Positions 16,036 through 25,390 of a stretch of 64,000 nucleotides of DNA are shown piece by piece (positions within the stretch are counted from its first letter, which is position 1; the number at the start of each line of letters is the position of its first letter). The stretch lies in NCBI GenBank assembly GCA_964392365.1, contig CAYMPH010000002.1:1-64000 (forward strand), given 5' to 3'. Under the pieces are notes generated by a model, which saw only the letters and a program-made list of their open reading frames with translations, was not told the origin of the DNA and made no database searches. Position numbers and translations under genes: made by a program. Source of the stretch: CAYMPH01 sp964392365 (GTDB taxonomy: Bacteria > Spirochaetota > UBA4802 > UBA5550).

Positions 16036-16865
16036 TATTTATTTTCCCTGTAATCAGTCCCTGAAAGTTCCATAATTCTGCACATTTCCTTTATTCTTGA
16101 CAGAATTCGTCCGCCGAACAGTTCTTTATAAGTAGCTGGATTGTTATTCGTAGTGTATATAGTGAATTTTTCAGCTTCATATCGTGCATCAACAAGATTA
16201 TACAATGTTTCCTGTTCCCACTGGGAATCCCTCTGAACCCCAAAATCATCTATTACAAGTATATCAGCATTGGCAAGATCGCTTTCAATTATCGAGGATT
16301 TTCCATAGGTTTCAGAGCCTTCTACAAAAGTTGCCTTAAGTCTGCTGAAAAAGGTTCTTGAAATTTTAATAAACCTTCCTTCAGCAGAATGTCTTAAAAT
16401 CAGCTCAGTTAAAATTATTGAAGATAGAAGAGTTTTACCTGTTCCGGGATTTCCCCAGAGGAAAAGCCCTTTGCTAACATCAGGAAATTTGCTTATAATA
16501 TCGTAGGCTGCATTTTTAGCGTCAGCAGATAGTTTGTTTCCGGCTTCAAAATCGTTAATGAATTTCCACATGAATTTTTTTTCGATGCCTGTTCTGCCGT
16601 AAATACTGATTATTTTATCAATCTTCATTCTTGTTTCACGGCAAGAGCATTCTTTGATTTCTCCATTTTCTTCAATGAAATAGGGCTCAATGCCGCCGCA
16701 TTTGCATTTTACTTCAACACATTTAGGGCAGACAGATAGGGGATTTTGTAATAATTTTTCAAAATGTCGCTCGTGTACTATGCCTGTTTTGTCACAGTAA
16801 GAGCAGTATTTTTCTTTAACAGTACTTTTTTTTATCATGCCTGTTGCCTGTATTTTGCCGCTCAA
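16035..16865 (-). CDS. DnaC/IstB-type AAA+ ATPase with N-terminal zinc-finger region
   Basis: A ~276-residue AAA+ ATPase of the helicase-loader class: Walker A LWGNPGTGKTLL, Walker B ADILVIDDFGVQRDS, sensor I IYTTNNNP and an arginine-rich C-terminus (GGRILSRIKEM). The N-terminal ~90 residues hold CSYCDKTG, CPKCVEVKCKCGG and CSCRE, which look like two zinc-binding knuckles. No transposase is adjacent, so a replicative helicase loader is more likely than IstB. Start at TTG 16865 is preferred because GAGG lies 6 nt upstream; a frame to 16877 would start inside that site. It heads the operon with folK and panB. Confidence 0.82.
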   Translation of the reverse strand: MSGKIQATGMIKKSTVKEKYCSYCDKTGIVHERHFEKLLQNPLSVCPKCVEVKCKCGGIEPYFIEENGEIKECSCRETRMKIDKIISIYGRTGIEKKFMWKFINDFEAGNKLSADAKNAAYDIISKFPDVSKGLFLWGNPGTGKTLLSSIILTELILRHSAEGRFIKISRTFFSRLKATFVEGSETYGKSSIIESDLANADILVIDDFGVQRDSQWEQETLYNLVDARYEAEKFTIYTTNNNPATYKELFGGRILSRIKEMCRIMELSGTDYRENK

Positions 16866-17173
16866 TATGTTCCTCAAAAGAATTTATTTTGTTTAATTTC
16901 AGTTTATACTGTTTTTTTATCAGTTTTTTAAGAGTCCATGTCAATAAAAAAAAGATAAGGTTACGATGCTTTCTGTATTTTTCATGCGCCGCATAATAAA
17001 TGCCTAAATTTTTTCACTTTTTTCCCGATAATGTATATAAGTATATGTAACTGAATTTTGTTATTTTATATTAGAATGAGTATATTGATATAAATATCTG
17101 GGATTTTATTAAAGTTGAAATTATTCCATTTTTAGATATACTCTTATTATTAATTAAAAATGCGAGGTTTTAT
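16866..17173. other. Divergent intergenic region
   Basis: About 308 bp between divergent operons. On the minus strand TTGACA (near 16939-16944) followed after 17 bp by GATAAA is a possible promoter for the ATPase-folK-panB operon. The plus-strand gene has GCGAGG 7 nt before its ATG; its promoter is not clear in the very AT-rich run. No RNA gene or repeat seen. Confidence 0.4.
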
Positions 17174-18061
17174 ATGAAAAAAGAAAATCCAGTTCGCGGT
17201 TTTTTTTCTGCTGTTGCACTGTTTTCATTCATAATTGTGCTATCTGCCGGACTATCAGCTCAGCAGAATCCGCCGAAAGATAATAAAGAAGCGGCTCCGA
17301 AAGAGGATAAAAAAGAAGAAAAAAAAGCTACAACTGCCAAGGAAGATGACGGCGGTTGGAAAGTTAGAGATTTCAAGCCGTATGTTACAGCATTAAAAGA
17401 GCTGGAAAAGCTGAATAAGGAGTATTCGGAAAACCTTTTAAAGCTTGCTATGGATGAATATGCTACCGGACTAGATATTCTTGAAGATATGGAAAATGAT
17501 GTTGTAAAAGTAACCAATCAGACTAAAAATAAAAAATTTCTGAATGAAAGATGGTACTGGCAGGAAATTGACAGAAAAAACCAGGAACAAAGGTATATAT
17601 CCAGGAAAAAATTTACAGCTAAAATGAAAGCTGTTACTTATTTTACAAAATCTATAAATTCTCTTGATGAAATACAGTCAGTTGAAGTTAAACAGAAACC
17701 TGAATATATAAATTTTCAATCAAGACTATTTCAGATTTATGTTTCAACCCAGTATGATTTAAATAATCTTAAACCGTGTATTCCTATCCTTGAAAGATAT
17801 ATTTCACTATCCGATAAGAATAAAAAAGATGTATGGGCATATAAGTATCTGGCAAGCTGCTATGGTTATATGGAAGCAGTACTGGCAAAATATAAACAGG
17901 CTACTGAAGATGAAATCAATGTATATAAAACAAAGAAAAATAGAAGTATGCTGCAGGCAACAGAGATGAAATATGGAGTTGAGTCCCCTCATTATAAAAA
18001 ACTCCAGGATGTAGTTGAAGGTGATGAGAAAAAAAGTGAAAGGATCAATGATTTCAAATAA
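17174..18061 (+). CDS. Exported helical protein, possibly FcpA-like flagellar sheath protein
   Basis: A 295-residue exported protein: signal peptide ending around LSAGLSAQQ, a lysine/glutamate-rich linker (residues ~30-60), then an all-helical body with TPR-like spacing (LKELEKLNKEYSENLLKLAMDEYATGLDILEDMENDVVK split across helices; ERYISLSDKNKKDVWAYKYLASCYG). From memory the VKVTNQTKNKK and ERWYWQEIDRKNQE segments resemble the spirochaete flagellar-coiling protein FcpA, which coats the periplasmic flagellum; I could not verify this. If correct it supports a spirochaete. It is monocistronic with a strong terminator. Confidence 0.5.
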   Translation: MKKENPVRGFFSAVALFSFIIVLSAGLSAQQNPPKDNKEAAPKEDKKEEKKATTAKEDDGGWKVRDFKPYVTALKELEKLNKEYSENLLKLAMDEYATGLDILEDMENDVVKVTNQTKNKKFLNERWYWQEIDRKNQEQRYISRKKFTAKMKAVTYFTKSINSLDEIQSVEVKQKPEYINFQSRLFQIYVSTQYDLNNLKPCIPILERYISLSDKNKKDVWAYKYLASCYGYMEAVLAKYKQATEDEINVYKTKKNRSMLQATEMKYGVESPHYKKLQDVVEGDEKKSERINDFK

Positions 18062-18088
18062 ATATTGAAATTTTATAAAAATGATTAT

Positions 18089-18122
18089 AAAAAAGGGCAT
18101 GTTGTGAAATATGCCCTTTTTT
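18089..18122 (+). terminator. Rho-independent terminator
   Basis: AAAAGGGCAT (18091-18100) pairs with ATGCCCTTTT (18111-18120) around a 10-nt loop and runs into a T-run, 28 bp after the stop of the exported helical protein. Confidence 0.85.
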
Positions 18123-18359
18123 ATGCTCTTTATTAAGAATAAAAAAATAAAAATAATACAAGTCTTTTTTGTTGACAATTTAAAGTGATTTTTTGCTTAT
18201 ATAGATTTTGAAAATTTCAGTAAAATTATATGATTTTTATGAAGATATTATATTTAAATTGAAGATTTGGCATTTATTTAATAACTATGCTTTTATAATT
18301 ATTTAAGGTATTAAAAATAATGAATAAAAGTTATAGACTTTTAATTGAGGAAGGGAAAA

Positions 18360-20207
18360 ATGCAGGTTACTCTGGAGGAAAAATTGAGCAAGAATCATGC
18401 TAAACCGGCTTATCAGAAAAACCATACTCAGTATACTTTGCGGACTGAAACATTAACGCAAGCTCTTCTGAACAGATCATCAAAACCGGGGAAATTTTTA
18501 ATTTTTTTAGACGGGAAAAATAATGAAACTCCAATAACAGGAGCAGATGCACTTGCCGGTGCTCTAGCAACTGCACAATATCTTGTTTCACGCGGGTTGA
18601 AGAAAAACGATAAAGTAGTAGTAATGCTCCCAACATCTTTTGATTTTGTTAAAACTTATTTCGGAATTCTTTTTGCAGGCGGCATTCCGGTACCTGTAAC
18701 TCAGCCGGCAGGTACAAATAATATTGAAAAATATCTCGATAACTTAAAGCATATTATTACCAACAGTGATGCAAATTTTTTCATTACTTATGATAAAATA
18801 AAGATTATTGTGGCGAGTCTGCTTTCAAATTCCGGGATTAAGGAATTTATTTTCGCAAGTGAAATAAATGATAATCCTATACCAAAAGAGAATTATAAAG
18901 AACTTCCGGTTATTGATACTGATGATATAGCTTTAATTCAATATACTTCCGGTACAACCGGGAAGCCAAAAGGTGTTCTTTTATCTCATAAAAATCTTCT
19001 TCATAATGTTCACGGCATTTGTGTTGCAGGCAGAATGACAGAAAAGGATGTAGGCATAAGCTGGCTGCCTTTGTATCATGATATGGGCCTTATAGGAACT
19101 CTTTTTACAAGCCTATACTGGGATTGGTCGCTGTATCTAATGCAGCCTGAGATTTTTCTTTTAAAACCACAATGGTGGTTTGAAAATATGAGTAAATACG
19201 GCGTTACAATGGCAGTTGCTCCGAATTTCGGATATCATTACTGCACAACAAGAATTTCTGATTCTGAACTGTCTAAATTTAATTTAAAAACATGGCGGGT
19301 AGCACTGAACGGTGCTGAACCTATAGATAAAGCTACAATTAAAAAATTTATTGATAAATTCAAAGTCTGCGGTCTGAGAGAGGATGTTTTCTGGCCTGTC
19401 TATGGAATGGCTGAAAACAGTCTTGCTGCAACATTTCCTCATCCGGATATTCCTACTGTTTCAAAACGTTTTATCAGAGAAAGACTTGAAATTGACGGTA
19501 TTGCAGAAGAAACTGATAGCTATGATTCAAAATATTATATTGATCTTGTTTCCGTTGGATACCCTCTTTTAGGCCAGGAAGTGAAAATTGTTGATGCATC
19601 TGATAATACTCTTAATGAAGGTATCATAGGTGAAATAATTATTAAAAGCCAAAGTTTATCACTTGGATATTATAAAAATGAAAAGGCAAGCGCTGAAGCT
19701 ATTCGAGATGGATGGTTATATACCGGTGATATGGGTTTTATGGTTGATGGTCAGCTTTTTATATCAGGTAGATCAAAGGAAATGATTATTAAAAGGGGAA
19801 AGAATATTTACCCGTATGATGTAGAAAGAATCGCTTCGTCTGTTTCAGGCGTCAGGCTTGGATGCACAGCTGCTTTTGCTGTTCCAAATGAAGCTTCCGG
19901 TACTGAAGATCTTGTTCTTGTATGCGAAACCAAAACAAGAGATAAAGAAAAAATGGAGCGAATAAGAAAAGAAATAATTAAAGAGCTGCATGTAAGATTA
20001 AATATAACTCCTGATGTAATTGAACTTGTTCCAAGAGGAACTATTCCAAAAACTTCAAGCGGAAAAACACAGAGGGTTCTTGTTAAAAAAAATTATCTTG
20101 ATAATAATCTTGTTCCAAGCAAAAATAGAAATTACTTAATTTTGGCGCGTACAATGGTATTGAGTTATATTCAGCTTTTCATTCTGAAGATGAGCAAATC
20201 CAGATAA
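18360..20207 (+). CDS. Fatty acyl-AMP ligase (FAAL-type acyl-ACP synthetase)
   Basis: A 616-residue adenylate-forming enzyme. Core motifs are YTSGTTGKPKGVLLSH (P-loop, A3), SWLPLYHDMGLIG, NGAEPI, PVYGMAE (A5), GYYKNE, YTGDMG (A7) and GRSKEMIIKRGKNIYPYDVE (A8). The PLYHDMGLIG and NGAEPID wording is typical of fatty acyl-AMP ligases that load long-chain acids onto carrier proteins. An ACP gene follows after 16 bp, as expected. I take the ATG at 18360 with GAGGAAGGG ahead; a TTG at 18345 overlaps that ribosome site. Likely role: acyl supply to the ACP and then the oxoamine synthase downstream. Confidence 0.85.
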   Translation: MQVTLEEKLSKNHAKPAYQKNHTQYTLRTETLTQALLNRSSKPGKFLIFLDGKNNETPITGADALAGALATAQYLVSRGLKKNDKVVVMLPTSFDFVKTYFGILFAGGIPVPVTQPAGTNNIEKYLDNLKHIITNSDANFFITYDKIKIIVASLLSNSGIKEFIFASEINDNPIPKENYKELPVIDTDDIALIQYTSGTTGKPKGVLLSHKNLLHNVHGICVAGRMTEKDVGISWLPLYHDMGLIGTLFTSLYWDWSLYLMQPEIFLLKPQWWFENMSKYGVTMAVAPNFGYHYCTTRISDSELSKFNLKTWRVALNGAEPIDKATIKKFIDKFKVCGLREDVFWPVYGMAENSLAATFPHPDIPTVSKRFIRERLEIDGIAEETDSYDSKYYIDLVSVGYPLLGQEVKIVDASDNTLNEGIIGEIIIKSQSLSLGYYKNEKASAEAIRDGWLYTGDMGFMVDGQLFISGRSKEMIIKRGKNIYPYDVERIASSVSGVRLGCTAAFAVPNEASGTEDLVLVCETKTRDKEKMERIRKEIIKELHVRLNITPDVIELVPRGTIPKTSSGKTQRVLVKKNYLDNNLVPSKNRNYLILARTMVLSYIQLFILKMSKSR

Positions 20208-20223
20208 TAATACGGAGGATTTA

Positions 20224-20484
20224 ATGGGGAGTCTTTCAAAAGAACAGATTCAGAATGATATTTATAAAATTATTTCAAAGCTGGCCGGAATAACTCCGGA
20301 TAAACTTAATGCTGCCGACAGATTCAGGGAGGATCTTGGTTTCGACAGTTTAAAGAGCATGGAAGCTCTTTCAAGGATAACTGAATTTTATGATATTGAT
20401 CCGGATCCACATGAAATATTAGAGCTTCAAACACTCGGTGACATTACAGATTATTTGTTTAATTTTATTAATCCTCATTCATAA
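20224..20484 (+). CDS. Acyl carrier protein
   Basis: An 86-residue carrier protein with the phosphopantetheine attachment motif DLGFDSLKSMEAL; the serine is the modification site. It is acidic and helical. It is not next to fab genes, and its place between an acyl-AMP ligase and an alpha-oxoamine synthase suggests a dedicated carrier rather than the housekeeping AcpP. CGGAGG precedes the ATG. Confidence 0.92.
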   Translation: MGSLSKEQIQNDIYKIISKLAGITPDKLNAADRFREDLGFDSLKSMEALSRITEFYDIDPDPHEILELQTLGDITDYLFNFINPHS

Positions 20485-20588
20485 TTTTGCTGCTTGACAG
20501 ATGTAACCTATTTTATTTTTTGTTCATGACAAAATTTTAACTATACGCAGTAATGGTTAATATATACCGTTATGTTTATGGAGATTTT

Positions 20589-21782
20589 ATGGACAGTAAA
20601 ACCAATCCAAATATAAAAGAAAAGATAGATATGATCAAACTCCTCAAGGAGAATGATCTGTATACATATTGTCTTGAAGTCAGTTCTGAATGCGCCAATG
20701 TAATCACTGTTAACGGCAAAAAATGCATCAATTTTATCTCGAACAATTACCTCGGCTTTTCAACACATCCAAAAGTAAAGGAAGCTGTTGCAGCAGCTTT
20801 GAGTAAATACGGTCTCGGTATCGGCGGTTCTCCTATTGCCTGCGGTACAACAGATATTCATTTGAAATTAATGGAAAGAATAGCATCTACATATAACAAA
20901 GATGCATCCGTGCTATTCGCAAGCGGATATCAGGCGATGCTCGGCTCAATTCAGGCTGCAATTGGTAAAGGCGATGTGGTTCTTCTGGATGAGCTTGTTC
21001 ACAGAAGTATAGTAGACGGAGTTATTCTTTCTGGAGCTGATAAGCGCATGTGGCTTCATAATGATACAGAAGATCTGGCTGATCTTCTCGGGAAAGTTTC
21101 GAAAAAATATAAGAAGATGCTGGTTATTGTTGATTCAGTTTACAGTATGGATGGAGATATTGCAGATCTTCCGGAGCTTAGAAGATTATGTGAAAAGTTT
21201 GGAGCTCATCTGATCCTAGATGAGGCACACAGCCTTGGAGTGCTTGGAGAAAAAGGCCACGGTATACTTGAACATTACGGCCTCAAAGGCGGTGATGAGA
21301 TCATAGCTGGCACGTTTTCTAAATTCGCCGGAGCTATAGGCGGTTTTACAGCCGGCAGCAGGGATTATATTGATTTTCTTCAGCATACTGCTTCTCCTTT
21401 TGTGTTTTCAGCATCCCTTTCCCCTCTTATAGTAGCAGGGGTTTATAAATCATTTGATCTTCTCAATGAAGAACCGCAATGGAAAGATAAACTATGGAAA
21501 AATGTAAAATTTTTCCAGGAAGGTTTGAAATCAATAGGATTTGATATCGGACCATCAAGAACTCCTGTTGTTCCTCTTATGATCCGGGATATGGAAAAAA
21601 CTTTGAGATTTAATAAAATGATTCTTGATAATGGTGTATTTGCTTCGCCAATAATAGCACCCGGCGTTCCTCCTGCAGAATCAAGAATCAGACTTGGAGT
21701 TATTGCCACTCACACCCAGGATGATCTTGAGAAAAGTATTGAAGTATTTAAAAAAGCCGGCAAAGAACTGGGAATTATATAA
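20589..21782 (+). CDS. Alpha-oxoamine synthase (serine palmitoyltransferase / KBL / BioF family)
   Basis: A ~397-residue fold-type I PLP enzyme that condenses an acyl thioester with an amino acid, releasing CO2. Markers: NNYLGFSTHPKV, GIGGSPIACGTTDIH, DELVHRSIVDG, DSVYSMDGDIADL, LDEAHSLGVLGEKGHG and GTFSKFAGAIGG with the PLP lysine near residue 245. Preceded by FAAL and ACP genes, it probably uses an acyl-ACP, as bacterial serine palmitoyltransferases of Caulobacter/Sphingomonas do. 8-amino-7-oxononanoate synthase and glycine C-acetyltransferase are alternatives, but no biotin or threonine genes are near. The ATG at 20589 has GGAG 5 nt upstream; an upstream ATG at 20553 lacks one. Confidence 0.85.
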   Translation: MDSKTNPNIKEKIDMIKLLKENDLYTYCLEVSSECANVITVNGKKCINFISNNYLGFSTHPKVKEAVAAALSKYGLGIGGSPIACGTTDIHLKLMERIASTYNKDASVLFASGYQAMLGSIQAAIGKGDVVLLDELVHRSIVDGVILSGADKRMWLHNDTEDLADLLGKVSKKYKKMLVIVDSVYSMDGDIADLPELRRLCEKFGAHLILDEAHSLGVLGEKGHGILEHYGLKGGDEIIAGTFSKFAGAIGGFTAGSRDYIDFLQHTASPFVFSASLSPLIVAGVYKSFDLLNEEPQWKDKLWKNVKFFQEGLKSIGFDIGPSRTPVVPLMIRDMEKTLRFNKMILDNGVFASPIIAPGVPPAESRIRLGVIATHTQDDLEKSIEVFKKAGKELGII

Positions 21783-21806
21783 TTTAGAAAGTAACATTTT
21801 AAAAAT

Positions 21807-21838
21807 AAAAAGCCATCGGAATGTCCGATGGCTTTTTT
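21807..21838. terminator. Bidirectional Rho-independent terminator
   Basis: GCCATCGGA (21812-21820) and TCCGATGGC (21824-21832) form a 9-bp stem on a 3-nt loop, with an A-run on the left and a T-run on the right. It lies between the convergent oxoamine synthase and guaB genes and can serve both. Confidence 0.88.
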
Positions 21839-21902
21839 CTATCTTGCCATCACCGCGTAAGAGGGTATGACAAAAAATGTTAAAAACAGGCTCTAAGTTC
21901 AG

Positions 21903-23390
21903 TTACATATATTTTGGTTCAACGTATGAGTACATGTCATGAACATGACCTTCTTTTTGCGCTGAAGCAGATCGTATTTCAAATCTTAGATTTCCATTAT
22001 ACAGATTATCGTGAAGAGATGTTATATCCCGCACTCCCATATCCTGAAATGAATGCTTTAATCCCTGAAGCAAATACGGCACGAAATCAGATAGTGAACC
22101 CTTGTCTACAACTGAACCTGTAACTCCCTGAGCCACTTTTATTTTTGCTTCCTCTGCGAAATATCTTTTTGAACCGCCGGCTTCAAGAGCTTCCTGTGAA
22201 GCCATGCCTCTGTATATTTTAAGTCTTACTCCGTTTTCATAAAAGTATTCTCCTGGTGCCTCGTGTGTGCCTGCAAACATTGAACCCATCATAACTGTTG
22301 ATGCTCCAAGCGAAAGTGCTTTTGCTATATGGCCTATTGTTGAAATGCCTCCATCTGCTATTACAGGAATTCCGCTTTTTCTTGCTGCTCTTGCTGTTCT
22401 GTAAATTGCTGTCGCCTGAGCACGCCCGACAGACATGGTTGTTTGTGTGGTGCATATTGATCCAGGACCCATCCCGATTCTTAGTGCATCTGCACCTGCA
22501 TTGATTATGTTTATGCACTGTTCTTCTGTTACAACATTTCCGCCTATAATTTCAATTGCCGGGTAATTTTTTTTACAATATTTAATCATATCTATTTCAT
22601 AGCTTGAATTCCCCTGTGCTGAATCAATTACAATAACATCAACACCTGCTTCTGATAAAGCATCAAGTCTTTCCTTTGAGTCATCCCTTGTTGAAATAGC
22701 AGCTCCTACACGCAGCTGTTTTTTTTCATCTTTTGATGCAAGAGGATATTCCATGTTTTTTAAAAGATCGTTTCTGCTCATCAGTGCAACAAGTTTGCCA
22801 TCGGAGTCAACTATCGGAAGTTTTCCTTTTTTTGATTTTCTAAGAATAGCATTTGCTTCAGTAAGTGAAACTCCAACTTTAGCTGTTAGGGGATCCTTTG
22901 TCATTACTTCGGAAAGTTTTTTTGACCTGTCTGTTTCAAAATCGATATCCCTGTTTGTGACAATGCCCTTTAATCTGGAATTCAGGTTGCCGTTTTCAGT
23001 TATTGGTATTCCGGAAAATCCATATTTTGATTTAATTAAATCAATGTCTGCAATAGTGTGATCAGGAGACAGTACTAAGGGATCAATTATAAAGCCATTC
23101 TCAAATCTTTTAACTTTTTTAATTTCCTCAGCCTGCTTCTGAATGGAATTGTTGTAATGGATAATTCCTATTCCTCCAAAAAGAGCAAGACCGATTGCCA
23201 TATCCGCTTCAGTTACGGTATCCATCGGGCTTGATATCAAAGGGCTTTTAAGTTTGATATTTCTGGTAAGATTCGATTCTAATTGAACATCATCCGGAGA
23301 AAAATCAATGAATCCCGGCAGAATAATAAAATCATTATAAGCCCATCCTGTTTTTTGTGTGAAAATTTCTTCAGCTGAATGGCCGTCCAT
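21903..23390 (-). CDS. guaB: IMP dehydrogenase
   Basis: A 495-residue TIM-barrel enzyme with a CBS pair inserted (residues ~100-220) that oxidises IMP to XMP with NAD, the first step to GMP. The catalytic loop reads GMGPGSICTTQ with the nucleophilic cysteine, followed by IADGGIS and the flap EALEAGGSKRYF. The wording AGTHEAPGEYFYENGVRLKIYRGM and CTTQ (bacterial enzymes often have CTTR) resemble the eukaryote-type branch. AGAGG precedes the ATG by 7 nt. The gene is monocistronic. Confidence 0.95.
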   Translation of the reverse strand: MDGHSAEEIFTQKTGWAYNDFIILPGFIDFSPDDVQLESNLTRNIKLKSPLISSPMDTVTEADMAIGLALFGGIGIIHYNNSIQKQAEEIKKVKRFENGFIIDPLVLSPDHTIADIDLIKSKYGFSGIPITENGNLNSRLKGIVTNRDIDFETDRSKKLSEVMTKDPLTAKVGVSLTEANAILRKSKKGKLPIVDSDGKLVALMSRNDLLKNMEYPLASKDEKKQLRVGAAISTRDDSKERLDALSEAGVDVIVIDSAQGNSSYEIDMIKYCKKNYPAIEIIGGNVVTEEQCINIINAGADALRIGMGPGSICTTQTTMSVGRAQATAIYRTARAARKSGIPVIADGGISTIGHIAKALSLGASTVMMGSMFAGTHEAPGEYFYENGVRLKIYRGMASQEALEAGGSKRYFAEEAKIKVAQGVTGSVVDKGSLSDFVPYLLQGLKHSFQDMGVRDITSLHDNLYNGNLRFEIRSASAQKEGHVHDMYSYVEPKYM

Positions 23391-23491
23391 AAATACCTCT
23401 TTAATTTACGTTCAGTATTTTAGTTTCAAAATCTGTATTATTAGTAGAAAGTCTTTAGATTGTCTTCGTTTTTCTGTCAAGCAATTGAGCG

Positions 23492-24496
23492 TTAATTTAT
23501 TGATATATTGCTCCATTGTTCCGGACGCGACAGCAGATAAATCATCAGATATTCCTCAATTGTTTTTTTCGGTCCTTCTACGTTTGCAAGTTCCCTGAAA
23601 TTCGCATTTTTCTTTCTATGTCTGAAAGACCGGAATATTTCCCGTGGATCATCAGTTTTGTATGGAGGATATATTTTGTTTTCATTTAGAATGTCATTAA
23701 TTTCATATTCAGTAAGACAGGCTTTTGCGTTTCTATCCATATGTCTTGATAGCAGTTCCATTTCCTCAAAGCTCAAACCCATTAAAAATTCCTGAAGGGA
23801 ATCAATTTCCTCATGCTTCATGTCGTCCCTGTGAAAAAATTCAAGCCATACGTCGCCTGAATCTTCTGAAAGCTTAAAAAGCTCGGATATTCCAAGCATT
23901 GTTCCGTATGCAGGTTTCAGTTTTTCCCGTGCTTTCCAGATATTATTGAGAATAGGAGTGAATTCCTTGACTCCATGATCAATTCTGTATTCCCATATAT
24001 TTGCAAGCAGATACGCCGCATTTGATCTGATGTGGTATGAAACTCTTTTATCGGCTATAATTGAAAGGAATACTTCTTCTGCCATAATTGTAAAAACATA
24101 TCTGTAAATAAAATTTTTTAATTCTAATTTTAATTTTTCACGATCCGGGAAATCATTTTCATCAATAGTGTAATTCAGTAAAAAAAAGAAATTTATTTTA
24201 GCTACGCTGAAACCCTGACCGAGGATGGCTTTTGTAGGAATGTGCAGAGCTAAATCCAGTGAGTCTTTTATACAGAGATTGTCTACAAGTGTGTTTATTG
24301 AACGCGTAGTGTTTCCAATATGCTGTTCACCCAGAATTGATGGGTAAAGAGAGATGCATCTCGCGAGTTCTGATAGAGCGGATTCGTTATTCTCGATAAT
24401 CTGAATATCTTTGGTTTTTTCATTAAGTGAGAGAGTTTTTTTTATTCCGTATATTAAATTGGTTTCTTTTTCGCTTAAAGTTAGTATAGTTTTCAT
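23492..24496 (-). CDS. Uncharacterised helical protein
   Basis: A 334-residue, probably cytoplasmic protein without signal peptide or membrane helices. I do not recognise the family. Predicted content is nearly all alpha helical, with segments such as SYHIRSNAAYLLANIWEYR that resemble HEAT/ARM-type helical repeats. The last ~70 residues are basic and charged. It lies upstream of guaB on the same strand with a 101-bp gap, so co-transcription is possible but not shown. Confidence 0.7.
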   Translation of the reverse strand: MKTILTLSEKETNLIYGIKKTLSLNEKTKDIQIIENNESALSELARCISLYPSILGEQHIGNTTRSINTLVDNLCIKDSLDLALHIPTKAILGQGFSVAKINFFFLLNYTIDENDFPDREKLKLELKNFIYRYVFTIMAEEVFLSIIADKRVSYHIRSNAAYLLANIWEYRIDHGVKEFTPILNNIWKAREKLKPAYGTMLGISELFKLSEDSGDVWLEFFHRDDMKHEEIDSLQEFLMGLSFEEMELLSRHMDRNAKACLTEYEINDILNENKIYPPYKTDDPREIFRSFRHRKKNANFRELANVEGPKKTIEEYLMIYLLSRPEQWSNISIN

Positions 24497-24683
24497 GATT
24501 TAAAAAAATCCAGATAAGTAATTATTTTGGTTAATTCAATATAATAATTTAAATTTATTTTTGCAAGAAATAATTAAAATTATTGCGATAAAAAAAGAAA
24601 TTATTTAATGGAATTACATGGTCTTTTTTTATCAAGGCAAAAAAAATAAATTTGTAATTAGTTTAATACATTCAGGAGGATTT

Positions 24684-25247
24684 ATGAATTATAAATATCT
24701 GATAATAGCTGTCATTTTATTGTTTTATAACCTGCTAATTTATGCTGATGAGCCTGTTGCGGTTAAAAATACAAGGAATATATATTTTCAAATAGAAGAT
24801 ATGATTAAAAAAAAGCATATGTATACAGTGAAAATAGCAATAAATGAAACTGATTTTTCTCTTGCCGGTTTCGGAAAATATAATAAGAAATATTCTTTTT
24901 TCTATAGAATTGAGGACGGCAGAGTACTCTCAATTGCAAAAATAAAGCTTGATTATCAGATCAGCGGATCGAAATTTTCAGAAGAATATATATTTTCTGA
25001 AGATGGAGTACTGCTGTTTGTTTTTATTGGACGGGAACATGAGAATATTGAAGAAAGATTTTATTTTAATATGGGTGAACTTTCAGTAATAATGTATGAC
25101 AGGCCCGATGTTTCAGGGAAAAATTCAAGATCAGTCGTAGAAAAATTTTCAGTTAAAGATATAAAAAGAGCTGAGCAGATTTCTGCTGAAGCTGAATCGC
25201 TTCTGAAATTTATTTCAGAATTACCGGGAGGAGCTGCGTTGAAATAA
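24684..25247 (+). CDS. Exported protein of unknown function
   Basis: About 187 residues with a signal peptide (MNYKYLIIAVILLFYNLLIYA, cleavage probably after YA). The mature part looks beta-rich with a helical C-terminus and no motif I know; the pattern of strand-rich middle region could fit a LolA-like or lipid-carrier fold but that is a guess. The start is set at 24684 because CAGGAGG lies just upstream; an earlier ATG at 24618 has no ribosome site. Followed by small membrane protein genes on the same strand. Confidence 0.7.
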   Translation: MNYKYLIIAVILLFYNLLIYADEPVAVKNTRNIYFQIEDMIKKKHMYTVKIAINETDFSLAGFGKYNKKYSFFYRIEDGRVLSIAKIKLDYQISGSKFSEEYIFSEDGVLLFVFIGREHENIEERFYFNMGELSVIMYDRPDVSGKNSRSVVEKFSVKDIKRAEQISAEAESLLKFISELPGGAALK

Positions 25248-25390
25248 TTTTTCAAATTTTCGATAATTTGTATAATGCTTTAATTTATATTTGACTCTGC
25301 TTCATGAAATTATTATGTATAGCAGAATAATTTATTTTGAAATCTTTTTTTTATAAAGCTATTGAAATTAATACAAATCAGGAGGCTTGT

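Noticed and set aside
16035..16865. IstB transposition helper
   Set aside because: No IstA-like transposase or IS ends flank it and it is operonic with folK and panB.
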